From Prochilodus magdalenae (taxonomy: Eukaryota > Chordata > Actinopteri > Characiformes > Prochilodontidae): a stretch of DNA of 64,000 bases. The notes below the pieces were generated by a model. It was not told the origin of the DNA, ran no database searches, and worked only from the letters and a program-made list of their open reading frames with translations. Numbering within the stretch: position 1 is the first letter of the stretch; every line of letters starts with the position of its first letter. Where the stretch lies: positions 2,533,501 through 2,597,500 of the forward strand of contig JAMWET010001661.1 of NCBI GenBank assembly GCA_024036415.1, read 5' to 3'. A program made the translations under genes and the position numbers. Shown here in pieces: positions 24,136 to 35,662 of the stretch.

Positions 24136-26115
24136 CGTTTCAAAACATTTTTCCACATTAAGGCAATACTGAGTTGGCCTGCTGGATGGAACAGCAGGAT
24201 GTGCAGACAACAATTCTAAGCAGAATACCTTAGAACATAAATGTGTTGAGTTTTGCAGAGGCCTGCCATCCCATCTTTCCCTGGTAATCAATGTCTTCAC
24301 ATCACCAGAATCTTCAGAGCGAAGGAGAATATATCAGGGTTAGTCAAGCAGAGGATGTTCTGAGGAAACTCATTGTTTCTCAACCCATTCATCACCTCCT
24401 CCATTACTGTTCGGTTCCTGTTTGCTCTGTGCTGCACAGCAGATCATTGGGTGCCCACTCACTTGCTCCCATAAGTGACCTATTCACTTCTAGAGTGAGC
24501 TCTCAAGCCCCATTATTGATAGTGACCTGCTTCTGAAGCTACCATCAATAAGACAATAACAAACTATGTCCATTAATAAACCTGCCTTTTTCTCTATCTG
24601 CTCTCTATCAAATCAGATTAACCTGATTCTGAACTGTCCTCCCTCAGCCCACTAGCTTAAAAACCTTAACTACAGATCATGTAACAGACTCCAGGACTGG
24701 TGGGTTACAGGTGTGCTTCATTACAGCATTAAAATGGGGCTGACCACAGCATGGTTTTATTAAGGATTACAGCAAGCTATTGGGATTGAAGATGAGACAT
24801 TTTGATATTATATACCAAGGTCCAGATACCTTCAGCAGTAAATGCTTTTTTGCTTAATTAAGAACACACTGAGGTACCATACCCAATCATTACGGTCTTG
24901 ATCAGGCTTTTAGTATGGATGGTATAGAGAAGCTAAAGATGACCGGCGTTTAGGCTATGACTGACTTCAAGTTGTGGCAGGCATGCATTTCAGTACACAT
25001 TTATTTATTTCCCCAACCCCCACACAAAAGAAAGAAAGGGGGACAGGACAAACGTAGCCAAGGCAAGCCATTCAAAAAGATTGGCAAAGCTCAGCAGAAT
25101 GTGTTGGTTGCAGGTCTTCAGTCTGGGGTCAGTGTCCGGCATCAAAGGCAGACAGCTGGGCAGTGAGTGTGGCAGACAGGGCTCATCCCATTCGATTGAA
25201 AAACTGTGTATTACTACGCAGGCAGCAGTGATGTTGTTAGCTGTTGGCGGGCTGGTAAACAGTCTCTTTAGGATACAGAAAGCTGGTTCAGTGCAGAAAC
25301 CCTTGTGGCTTTTGTTGATTCGGAGCTCCACAGGTGAAGTGGGGTTTTTGGAGAGGCGTCACAGGCACTCACTGAGCAGCACTCCACTGTAAAACCCTTC
25401 CTCTAGTCAAGTCATTCCTTTCACTCAGTGCCGCTCAGTTTTATGTCAGCTTATCACCTGAAAACGGGATGGATACGTCTTTGAGTCACGACAGGATTTC
25501 AGCTAAAGGGCCCCAACTGTGCTTTTTTTAGCTTTCCTCTTTTTGGTGTGTTGTAGCTTTTTGTGCACATAAACAGTCTGTAAAGTATGTGCCAGAGGGA
25601 GAAACTCTCTCTCACAGAAACCAAAGAAACCATTTTTCCCAACTGACTGAAAGGTCTGGCTGGAATTCCAGCCCCCTTGTTTTTTTCTCTGTCACATGGT
25701 GATGTCATCTTGTATCAAAATTCTTATTGTTCTCCTAACAGCAAGCTTGGCATGCCCTCACACAGCACATACTGCCACCAATAAGCCTCCTACTGGAGGC
25801 TGTGTAGAAGCAGAGCTGAGCTGACAGTTGACCAGTCAAAACAGAGAGGGTAAGCCGTCCAATGACCCCATGAATTGGGGGGGCGGGGTGCAGGGATTCA
25901 GACAAACCATACACACTGATGTCTGGTATGAGGAAATATTGTGTTTTGGCAAATTTACAGTATGTACATACATTCTAAACTTTGGACTTTAAGTGTGAGG
26001 GCAATAGCGCCCTTCTATGCATTAACTTAACACAGAAAATAAAAGACACAGCATTATACACTTTGAGGCCCAGTGATGTACACGGAGTTGGTAGAATTTA
26101 CACTGGTGTGTTACA
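24136..26115. other. Non-coding sequence
   Basis: No supported gene. Overlapping open frames of about 105 residues on both strands at 25005-25392 share no domain with anything I recognise. A short G-run occurs at 25877-25887. Confidence 0.4.
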
Positions 26116-26297
26116 CTAAACAGAGAGCTCATATCAGTCCTGTTTTAAAAGAGTTGCACTGGCTACCTGTATCTAATAGAATAGGGTTCTCCTACTTCTC
26201 TATAATGCTCTAAATAATCAGCACTTGCTTACATCACAGAATGTCTCCCTGTATATGTTTTAGCTTGTGAACTTAAATCTACAGATGCTGGATGTCT
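26116..26297 (+). pseudogene. L2-like LINE, 5' part of interrupted copy
   Basis: Plus strand near 26130-26175 encodes HISPVLKELHWLPVSNRI, the highly characteristic (H-I-T/S-P-V-L-x-x-L-H-W-L-P-V) segment near the C-terminus of CR1/L2-type reverse transcriptases. The continuation ACELKSTDAG stops at about 26297, where a minus-strand LINE begins. The frame is damaged. The expected continuation resumes at about 28556. Confidence 0.75.
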
Positions 26298-28555
26298 AAG
26301 ATAAGATAAGATTACCCCACATGGGGAAATTTGCATTGTTACAGCAGAAGAATAGCAGCAGAACAGATACAGAATAAATAAGAGTAATTAAGTAATGCTG
26401 GCAGTCAGTACAGGATGTATACAGGTGATATACAGCTGAAAAGTTGCGGCAGCAAATATTGCTCAATATTTAAGTCACATTGAACATGTAGATAGAAATG
26501 GTCCATATAGTGTGCTACAGTAGTGGGTGTCTGATGCTCTGCTTGGGGAGGTGCCAGTTGTAAAGCCTAACAGCAGTAGGGAGAAAATAGCTGTGGTATC
26601 TTTCCTTAACACACCGCAGGTGGAGGAGCCTGTCACTGAAGGTGCTGGCCAGTGCAGCAATTGTCTTTTGTAGTGGGTGAGAGGTGTTCTCCATTATGGA
26701 TGCCAGCTTGGCCAACATCCTGCTCTCAACTACCTCCACTGGGTCCAATGTACAGCCATGAACAGAACCTGATCAGCTTGTCTAGTTTCTTCCTATCTGC
26801 AGTTGTGATGTCGCCCCCCCCTCCCCAGAAGGCAGTGCTGCTCGAATGACCGGAGCCTTCTCAGTAGGTGGAGTCTGCTCTGGCCTTTCTTATACAGAGC
26901 ATGTGTGTTGTCTGACAAATCCAGTTTGTTGTTCATATGAACACCAGGTACTGCAGAAATCCACCACCAGCTCTTTGGTTTCGCCCGTGTTGATGTGGAG
27001 GAAGTTCTGCTGACACTAGTCCACAGAATTCACTGTTACTTCTCTGTCCTCCTTTTCATCGCCATCCAAGATGTAGCCAACAATGGCAGAGTCATCAGAG
27101 AATTTCTGTAGGTTGCAGGTCGTGGTGCTTTGGGTGGAGTCTGCAGTATAAAGGGTGGAGAGGAATGGGGCCAGGACCATAGAACACTCGCATATTGTGG
27201 CATAATGTCCATAATCATAAAAAAGTGATTAGCTGGTGATCCACACCTGTGCTCTCCAGCTTGCTTTCCAGTAGAGTGGGCCTGATAGTGTTGTAGGCAC
27301 TAGATAGATCAAAGAACAGTGCTTCCTGCCTTTTCAACATGAGCAAAGGATTTGTGGAGAAGGTAGATGATTGCATCCTCCACCCCTGGTAAGCAGAGGA
27401 TCCATAGCTGATCCCACCAGTGAATGAAGATAAGTGAGAACATGTCTTTTCAAAGCCCTCATCAGGTGAAAGGTCAAACCCACTGGTCTGTAGCCATTAA
27501 GGTCACTGGTGTGTGCAGTCTTTGGAAGAGGCACTACACATGGTGTCTTCCAGAGAACCTGCACTCTCTCCTGTTTCAGACTTGGATTGAAAATGTCATT
27601 TACTATCCCACACAGCTGGTCTCCACATTGTCTCAGGAGTCCAGTTTTGACATTGTCTGGACCTACTGCCTTCCTCACCCTTATCTTGCTCAGATCCCTC
27701 CTTACTTGTTGTCTGGTAAAGGACAGAGAAGAGCGGGGCTGAGTGCTGAGCATTGAAAGCAGTGGTGTGGGCTGGTCAGAAGAAGAGGCAGATGCCAGAT
27801 CGAGTCTGTTGAAGAAGGCATTTAGGTCGTTTGTCCATTGTGGGTCTCCTTCAGGCTGCCTAATGGACTCTCTAAATCCTGAGATGGTTTTTAAGCCCCT
27901 CCAGACTCCACTCACTTTGTTCTTTCCATAAAGGTTCTTGCTCTCCCTGATTTTCCTTCTCAGTTCCTTTTGTATCCTCCTCATTTCCTCCTTGTTTCCT
28001 GATCTAAACGCCGCCTCTCTTTAATTCAGAAGAGTCTTCAGGTCTGAGGTAACCCAGGGCTTGTTTTTGGAAAAACACTGTACTGTCTTGTTTCCACATG
28101 GACGTTTATGTAGTCTGTGATGCAGTTTGTGATGTCGTCAACATCCTCACTGTGTGGCTCGCTGAGAACCTCCCAGTCTGTTGTTTTGTTGCAGTGCTTC
28201 AAAAGGCCTCATCGGACCAACTTGTAACTTGTTTTGTATTGGCTGGATGCCTGTGAACAATGGGTTTGTAGACAGGCAGGAAATGTATCAGGTTGTGGTC
28301 AGACTCGCCCAAGGGAGGCGATGTGTTGTAAGCGTCCTCAGTGTTGGCGTAAAACATGTGCAGTGTTTTATTGTCTCTTGTGTTGTATGTTACATGCTGC
28401 TTGAAATTGGGAAAGGTTGAGGACAGGGAGGCATTACTGAAATCTCAAGAGATGAGGAGAGATGAGAGCCTTTGGATGTTGTGTCTGCAGTCTGCTTGTG
28501 ACCGAGTGGACAACCTCACAAGCAATGTTCGCATTAGCAGCAAACACCTTTAGTA
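26298..28555 (-). pseudogene. Rex-like LINE nested in another LINE (family C, copy 2)
   Basis: Read on the minus strand from 28555: VVHSVTSRLQTQHPKALI, then SDHNLIHFLPVYKP (endonuclease SDH motif, about 28300), RKAVGPDNVKTGLLRQCGDQ (27590-27650), LNGYRPVGLTFHLMRALKRH, YRPGVEDAIIYL, FFDLSSAYNTIRPTLLESKL (about 27240-27310), and at 26748-26515 LASIMENTSHPLQKTIAALA and LLHLRCVKERYHSYFLPTAV. These are endonuclease, reverse transcriptase and C-terminal parts in correct order, with frameshifts and stops and with the FADD region not recognisable. The 5' end is missing. The 3' end at 26298 has AAGATAAGATAAGATTA (plus strand), as in copy 1 at 16.4 kb. About 2.25 kb long. Confidence 0.88.
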
Positions 28556-28740
28556 AAACACAGAAACCATGGAGACCTACTGTACGCTTCTAAAGTGTGG
28601 AACTCAGTTCGAGTTCATTGCTCACTTTTAAGTAACATTTAAAAGCATATGTCTTTACCGCAGCATGTACTTAAAACTACATTAACATGGCATTTATACA
28701 TTTGACAACTATATGAAAGGTGCTCTATAAATAATCCTTA
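28556..28740 (+). pseudogene. L2-like LINE, 3' part of interrupted copy
   Basis: Translation near 28590-28650 reads KVWNSVRVHCSLLSNI with a stop and then KHMSL, matching the PKLWNSLP...FKxxLKTxLF end of CR1/L2-like proteins. It then passes to the 3' terminal GGTGCTCTATAAATAATCC at about 28719-28737 and a trinucleotide tail. Together with 26116-26297 it forms one plus-strand LINE split by the 26298-28555 insertion. Confidence 0.7.
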
Positions 28741-28823
28741 CTATTATTATTATTATTATTATTATTATTGTTCTTGTTGTTGTTAATAATAATAATAATA
28801 ATAATAATAAAAAGAAGAAGAAG
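28739..28823. repeat. (TAT)n...(AAT)n inverted microsatellite
   Basis: About ten TAT/ATT repeats are followed by TTCTTGTTGTTGTT and then about ten AAT repeats, so the two arms can pair into a hairpin. The left arm is the normal 3' tail of the adjoining LINE. The right arm runs into AAGAAGAAGAAG. Confidence 0.9.
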
Positions 28824-30957
28824 AATGGGTCAGAAATCATAATATTTTCACTGAAGTGTGTTGTATTATGTCATGATAATAATATATATAGTAATATATC
28901 TTAGAGAGGTTTAGACTCGTGCTTGTTCTCATGGCAGCAATTATGTTAAATTTACAGATGAAATTAAGCAATTTTTAAACTCTGTCCTTGTGGTGTAAAC
29001 AAAGTTAATTAGAGTGGTTTGATGTGAAAAGGTTAATTGCAGTGAGACATGGGTTTGCCATGTCTACAACATAAATATAACAATTTTATTTACTATCCAA
29101 AACCACCAGTGAGCCTACATCTGTCTTCTGAGTTTTTATATGGAATGTTAATGTTTATAGGGAACTGTAAAATGGTCATGAATCTAAAAATAATCAATTA
29201 TCTTTCTGGATTATTTCCCTTACAATGCCCTCCACCATGACTGGATTAACAGAACGAAATAAAAAAAAAAAAGAAAAATGAATCTTTAAAGAAAATTGAG
29301 TATTTAAAAATGCTTTGCCACAAAACCCACATAGAACAACATGTCAGACATCCGCCAGCATTTATCTGTTTCTGTTTTTAGAGGTGGATGTCTGGTTCCA
29401 TTCACCACCACTGTGAACAAATCGACTTCTCTAGAACGGAGCACCACTCTGAATTACTGTATATAAAATTCCTACCATAAACCCCTGAAGTTTCCATCTT
29501 AGGATAAGGTGTAAGACTGTTGTTGAGTGTCTATTGTCTCACTGTGGTGCATCCTAACTGCAGAAGTATCACATTTCAGTGTGGAAAATGCACAGCCATG
29601 GAGTACTCTGTTTACTCAGAGCCAGTTGCATGCTCACATAAGTGAAAAAAAATTCCAAGAGTTTCCCTTACTTTTGTGGATATCCTTAGAAGCTCTGCAG
29701 AGTGCAGACGACAGGATAAAGGACTATTGCATTTCCAATTCTATGCATGTTATTAGAAACACCACAGAAGACACACCATACCACACAACACAGCGCCACT
29801 GCAGCACCGCTTTAAATGAACATCAGCATATTTTCACTGCCTCACCTGTTTTATTCTCCGCCCCGACCTCACTGCAAAGGTCAGCTGTGTCCATCAGGCC
29901 TAGGTCTGGAGGACAGATACGTAGCTGATTTTTAAACAGATAAATTCAGAGCAGCCACTGAAACAGACTGTGGGCCGTTGCACAGCTGAGTGGGTAGTCG
30001 TTAGCCGCTCCGCTTCCCTGCTGCCCCACATTGCAGCCGGAGACGGAGAAAACCTCCTGCTGTCAGGATCATTTGGGACCAGTGACGTTCTGCTAAATCC
30101 CTGTCCTTCAACCGCCCTCCGCAGCGGGCCGCAGTAAAGACGGCAGCACAGATCCTCTGCCAGAACCACACTTCAGAGTGATGCAGTCAGAATGTAAACT
30201 CTGAATTTGGAGGGAGCGGGGGTGTTGTGCTGGATTGGCCTTCTAAAACATGACTGATCATCTGATAAACGTAGAGACTCACTATTTACACAAAAAGTAG
30301 GAATCCTTTTCCTGAGATCATGTTTTGGAACTTTTCGGCTCCTCCTCTTCATTATCACCATCATCAACATTGTCAAGTCTTGCATGTGTCTAGTCCTTGA
30401 GTTTCTAAGCCCTGTTTTGAGTTTACATTACCTTAGTCTTAGCTTTGTGTCTTGCTTTTTTTTTAAATTTGCTTTATTTCATTCAGTGTTTATTGTCACT
30501 AAGAGACACTAAGTTTTGTTTAATTATATTTTCAGTTCATAAGGCCACTGATGCATTTGTGTGCATATTTGGAATGCCAGGGCTCTATGACCAAAAATTA
30601 TTTAAAAAAATGATCCTGTACATTTTCTCCCGTTTATGACTGGATTCTTAAAAATACAAAGTTATTAAAACAGAATAATACTGACATGGTTTAGAAAGTT
30701 ACTACTGAGGCAGTTAGTACCTAATTTTATCACTCAGCCTTCACTGTAGTTTATTACACTACAACAGTTCCCATGACAAAACTAGAACTAGAATTACCCT
30801 CTCCTTATTTTTATTTCATGGACAAACACATTGGGTATATTAATGAGCTACTGAGCGCCGAACTATAAATGTCTCTGGTTTTCGTTTCAGAATTCTAGTC
30901 ACCTTAAAGTACTCAATTCTTAAAATGTGTTAGACAAAAGACTTCGAAACCGACGTT
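28824..30957. other. Non-coding sequence
   Basis: No gene supported. The plus frame of 133 residues at 29527-29928 has no domain I recognise. Near 29980-30060 a tRNA-like string (CTGAGTGGGTAGTCGTTAGC) was considered and rejected as a SINE head. Confidence 0.45.
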
Positions 30958-31452
30958 TGCAGAATAAAAAAAACCAGGAACGATTTATTCACAAACAGGC
31001 AAGCAACAGTAAACAGCATATCAAAGGGAGAAGCTAAATCGAAGTTAGAGACAGGTCAGAACCAGGTAGAACAAGCAGTGAGGGCAAACAGGTTTACAGG
31101 GGAAGACCGAAGGGGGAAACCAAAGTGAGAAAGTACAGGTAGAAACCGTGGAGTCAGAACACAAGCAAAAGCGATAAAGCGAAAGAGTAGTAGAGGAACG
31201 AAGGTAGTCGGAAACCAGAATGAGACAACGTGAGAAAGGACCGCTCAGGATTGCTAAACTATGTTTGGCAAAGCTTCGCAAAGTGTGAGTGTTTGTGTGT
31301 GGCTTAAATACAGGAAGTAAGTGATTGATAACAGCTGTGGCTAAAACTCAGAGTCCGAACAGGGGGGCATAGACATGACGTCATCGAGCGAGGCCCTCTG
31401 GGAAGTGGAGTCCCGAAGAGCGGGGAAGCCGGGGAGACTTGGAGGCGTGACA
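30958..31452 (-). repeat. LTR-like or promoter-bearing repeat
   Basis: On the minus strand the block starts TGTCACGCCTCCAAGTC and ends CTGCA, so it has TG...CA ends. It contains a TATA-like CTGTATTTAAGCC about 140 bp in, then a long C/T-rich transcribed-looking part, and a polyadenylation signal GAATAAATCG (plus strand 30978-30985 region) near its 3' end. This layout (U3, TATA, R, AATAAA) is that of a solo LTR. I found no matching 4-5 bp target duplication, so a different promoter-bearing repeat is possible. The block at 59.37-59.87 kb has the same layout. Confidence 0.45.
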
Positions 31453-33150
31453 AAATGATTGAAGTTCTCAGTTGAGAACAGTTAGCTTCTTCCAGCATGA
31501 ACCAGTTGAACTGGACAGTTTAAAAAGAATCAGTTTGGTAAATTAAACTCACCGCCCCATCACTACCGGGCACCTTTGGCCACTGTAGTGGCATTGTCAT
31601 GGTTACACAAAGTCTGAGTCTATATATCACTGTGCTTGGCATATACACACTCCTTCTAGAATGTGTCCTCCTGCTGGACCCAAGCTTTCTGCACCACTTC
31701 ACTCTCAAAGTGCTGAGATCCAGCCCAGGACAGTTAAAGCCTTTTTACGAGCGCCCCGGTTTTAAAGGCCTTTTTAAATAGGAATGCGCTGCAGGCTCTG
31801 ATTTCCCTCATGATTAATAAAGCATCGCACTCCGAGCAGGAAGCTGGAGGTGGGCAGCATTTGAATCCAGCGTGTGAAGAGCGTGTGAGGTTCTGGAGGT
31901 TTTCTTCAGCTTCCGTGTGAAGGTTAGCAGGCTTTATGAAGGGCATGCCAGCCTGTGCCAGCTCACAGGCTGTTGGAACTCGTCCATAACTCAGAGCACC
32001 TCAGAGCGCATTGCTGATTCCAGGAGAGTCTATTGAGGAAAACAATACATCAAAGGTTCCTTAAACACCTAGCACAGGCAACGTGATGCTGCAGCATTAT
32101 TTAGCCCTGGGTAGTTTCGAAAAATGTGCCCGCATTAATCCTGCTTTTGTCCCCTGACCTCCCCGAACACCATCACAACGAACAGCTGAGTGAAAAAAAT
32201 TAATTCTCAGAGGAACTTTGCCCCCTTCAGTGTTGAGCATTGTCTCCTTTGTTCTGTAGGCTGTAGCTGTGGAGCTCTGCTGCATAAGCAACCCTTGAGA
32301 CCCAGCATGACTTCTGCTATACAACATGGCAGTAATTAAACAACCCGCTTTAGTTCACCCTAGCGTGGTGCTGCATTATGCAGGAGACGCCTCGGTTTGT
32401 GGATTTTCAATGGCAGAACTTCACCTGAGGTGATCTGACATTGACCTGCCGAAGTCTTTATGAGGGAATGTTTACAAGTGTGTCCAAATGAATTAAAAGA
32501 GGTCAGCAAAAGTCACCTGGTAGTCACTGATACACCAAAGAATACCTGAGTGGAAAGCAGAGGTCATGATCTTCAGGCTCATTATGCTGCAGCTATTTAT
32601 CAGGCAGAAGCTTCAGTTCCTCCACCAATCTGAGCATGAGATTAAAGCAGCATTGGCTCTGGAGGATAAGGTGCGTTTTCCAAACACTGCTGCTTGTTTC
32701 TCAATTGCCTCCTTGCGCAGTGATTGATAATCTCACCTCGTCAACTGTAATTAACTCTCAAATTGGGGTCAGTGGGTTTGAAGGGTTTAAGTGCAGGCAC
32801 CGAGAACGAGATTAGAGGCTTTAGAGAAAGTGTTGAGTGGAGGTGTGAGAGAGCATAAAGTCATGAAGCTGAATGAGTAGCGTTCAGTGTGCCTTTCTGA
32901 AGGTGATGGGTTTGGGTATTGAACTGCATTTGGCCTATCAGTACAAACATTTCAACCACTCAACCAGCTGTTCCCACACTCAGCTGCAGAGAGGATTTCT
33001 GATCATATACTGTGAATTGGGAGAAACTGAAAGGGTATGTAGGGATGCACCAATACCACCGTTTCCTTTCAGGTAACCACATCTATACATATAGGCTGAT
33101 ACAGAGTACCGACACTAACTCTGTCGAACCCTGCCTAAAATTCAGCATAG
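31453..33150. other. Non-coding single-copy sequence
   Basis: No gene or mobile element recognised. The section 32560-32830 (with GATTGATAATC, TAATTAA and complex balanced composition) looks like a possible conserved non-coding element. Confidence 0.45.
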
Positions 33151-33400
33151 CGTCACTGTCCAGAGAATAACAGTTATCTCCAAAATGGCAACTTTACAGG
33201 AGAGGTCAAAAACCTTGTTTAATTTGAATGGAAGTCAATGGAACCAGATGTCTTTGCAAGCAGTTTTGGGCCATTTCTGTCATCACAGCCAGTGTAAATA
33301 GCAGCTCATGTGATCCAATGAAGCATAAAAGTAAAAATCAACAAAAATGGAGATACATGTTTTTCTTTGGACAGCGACGATAGTTTTTCTGTGCCACAAA
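33151..33400 (+). repeat. Short dispersed repeat (family B), copy 2
   Basis: Matches the reverse complement of 12136-12425: TCTCCAAAATGGCAACTTTA, AGTCAATGGAACCAGATGTC, GCAGTTTTGGGCCATTTCTG and GGAGATACATGTTTTTC in the same order. It lacks about 20 bp present in copy 1 after the CATTTCTGT word. Confidence 0.8.
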
Positions 33401-33599
33401 TAAAACATGCTCAACTTGTCTGAATGGCATTTACCTGCTGGGTGATTTATAAGATGCTTATTTACTACATGCACTTATCATCAAATAAATAGAAAACCCA
33501 GAGAACATGCAAATTATACATGTAAGTGAGATATGCAAATGATTCCAGTTTTATGCTCAGTCCCACATGTGACATAAGCAACAACGATCCTTGTTACTG

Positions 33600-33965
33600 T
33601 ACCTGACTTAGCCAACAGCCATGATTGTAGACATTCAGCAAGCAGTGATACCTTCCATGAGTCACCCTGTTCTGCCAGCACCATTACTAGATGGCAGCAG
33701 TGGTAGGCACGCACCAGCAACATTAAGTATCTGGGAGACCTACATAAACCACAGAGAGAGAGAATCGACAGATTGTCTGAAATCCCTGAGTGACCCAACA
33801 GCCATGATTGCAGTGATGCCCTCCTGTTAGTGAGAGACACTACTTCCTGCATGTGTAGTTCAATAAATATGGCCCATATCAGTCTAAATGTATCTTCATT
33901 TATTGTTCCTGGTAACCTTTGACTTCCTTCCCAGTAGCACTGCTATCACACACTTTACAGCTGAA
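33600..33965 (+). pseudogene. Tc1/mariner-type transposase relic (family A, copy 2)
   Basis: A frame at 33621-33830 reads IVDIQQAVIPSMSHPVLPAP, aligned to the N-terminal part of copy 1 at 7.6 kb. TCATTTATTGTTCCTGGTAA followed by CCTTTGACTTCCTTCCCAGT matches the sub-terminal part of the copy at 40.4 kb. The DDE part is missing, so it is an internally deleted remnant. Confidence 0.65.
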
Positions 33966-34132
33966 CGACAGAGGTGCATCCCAGGTGGGTTACTGGACTC
34001 TCACCATTTCCCTAAAATTCAAAACACCAAGCTGAAATAATGATTCTCACTAATGAAACATTGATCAGATTAACAAAGGTTACACACTCTATACACGGTG
34101 CCCTACCTTACAGTCTCACATTATAGTATTAC
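33966..34132. other. Non-coding sequence
   Basis: No feature seen. Confidence 0.5.
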
Positions 34133-34161
34133 AGCTCTCTCTCTCTCTATCTCTCTTTTTT

Positions 34162-34217
<56 letters not shown>

Positions 34218-34246
34218 TTCTCTCTCTCTGTTTCTCTCTGTCTCTC

Positions 34247-34284
<38 letters not shown>
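34133..34284. repeat. (CT)n microsatellite, ~150 bp
   Basis: Almost pure pyrimidine tract of CT repeats with scattered TTT and TG interruptions. The overlapping Ser-Leu and Arg-Glu frames are by-products. Such mirror-symmetric pyrimidine tracts can form triplex DNA (known property, not shown here). Confidence 0.97.
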
Positions 34285-34288
<4 letters not shown>

Positions 34289-35660
34289 TGTCTTCCATTA
34301 GGACACGACTCCTGACAGGTATCATTACATCATCAGGTTGTCAAGTGTTGGATCTGAGGGTCGTGACTTCTTTACAGAGCCGTACGGTCAGGGTGAGGAC
34401 AGTGGGCTGCTGTCCAAAACTTACTTACCTTTTTTTCTTTCTTTTGTACTGAGGGAGGAATCAGCACTGAAATCTTTTTAAACCAATTATAACCACCTGT
34501 TTTCTACATAATTGCAGTTTCATGGAATCAAAAAGCCCTGATTATGTCTGCTTCTGATGCTAACAAGAAGATATCAGCTTCAAAATCCTTCTGTCACATG
34601 CTGAACCGGTCTAACCCGGACAGCTGGTGTGGCTCTAATGGTCTTTTAAAGCTTCAGTCAGGATTTAGGTTAATGAGAAACAGTACAATGTGACTTAGTT
34701 TGTATCACAATATCTACATGTAAATGCAGTTATTAATTTAGTGAGAAATTATGTGACCTTTTACACACATAGAAAATGAACTGTGAAATCCTGCGCTAAT
34801 TGTACTGTGATGTACACTGAGTGGTGTTCTTGTTTTACAGTTTCTAATTAGATTAAACGTATGACGTGCTCTAAATGTAGGTATTGTGATATAAGAGTGG
34901 TGTTCTAGAGTTTCTGCACTCTCATTAGGTCTAATAGTTCTGTAAGGCCTGTTCAACCTCACAACAGTAGGTATTGGTAAGCAGAGTATATTTTATATGA
35001 TCTCCACTAGCAAAGCCGCAGTCAGTGTTGGGGTGGCCAAAGTGGTGTTTGGTCAATTCTTGATTTACCATTTTAAGTCCAGAACATCTTCATCAGTTAC
35101 TCAGGGGGCGAAAAGAGAGAGACAGGATTTTTTATTCTGCACACTCCACGCGGAGCAGATCTAACCCTTTGCCAAGGGATCGATAGCTATGGATGCTGCA
35201 ACTGTATCAGCTCATCCAACAAATCCAATTCAATTTTCCACAAGTGAAGGAGAAAACAGATCTATCCAGGGCTTTCAGAACCTGAAGAGGCTTTTAGGTT
35301 ACAGAGAGAAGGTGAAAATGGCCATTCTCCTCTTTCTTACAGTCATTTCACACATCTCTGTGTGTCTAGTGGTATTACAAGCACGAATGACCCGATAAGA
35401 TGACTATCACACACACGTGGCATAAAATGCCAACATTCCACAATTATGTTATTAAACAAATGGTGCCAACTTTGACTATATATTGAGGTGGAACGTTTTT
35501 GCTTCATACTTTTTGAAATCACAATTATCACCACTGCTAGTTTACTAGCTTTTGCACATTCAGCCACTATTACTACTAATGCTGTTAACCACTGCTGATC
35601 ATTGCTGACCATTGCTGATGACGGCTAACCACTAGAAATCCCTACAGACTCCCACTGTTA
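34285..35660. other. Non-coding single-copy sequence
   Basis: No gene recognised. From 35580 onward words such as CCACTGCTGA and ATTGCTGACC foreshadow the 29-bp array. Confidence 0.45.
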
Positions 35661-35662
35661 TT

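Noticed and set aside
25005..25392. Overlapping frames of about 105 residues on both strands
   Set aside because: No domain, no codon bias visible, and mutual overlap; kept as unassigned non-coding DNA.
26298..28555. Target-site duplication for the nested LINE
   Set aside because: No identical short word was found at both junctions; either none formed or it has decayed.
29975..30065. tRNA gene or tRNA-derived SINE head
   Set aside because: A box-like text is present but no B box, anticodon stem or poly-A/short tandem tail could be found.
34098..34325. Ser-Leu-rich and Arg-Glu-rich frames on both strands
   Set aside because: Produced by the (CT)n tract; low-complexity artefacts.
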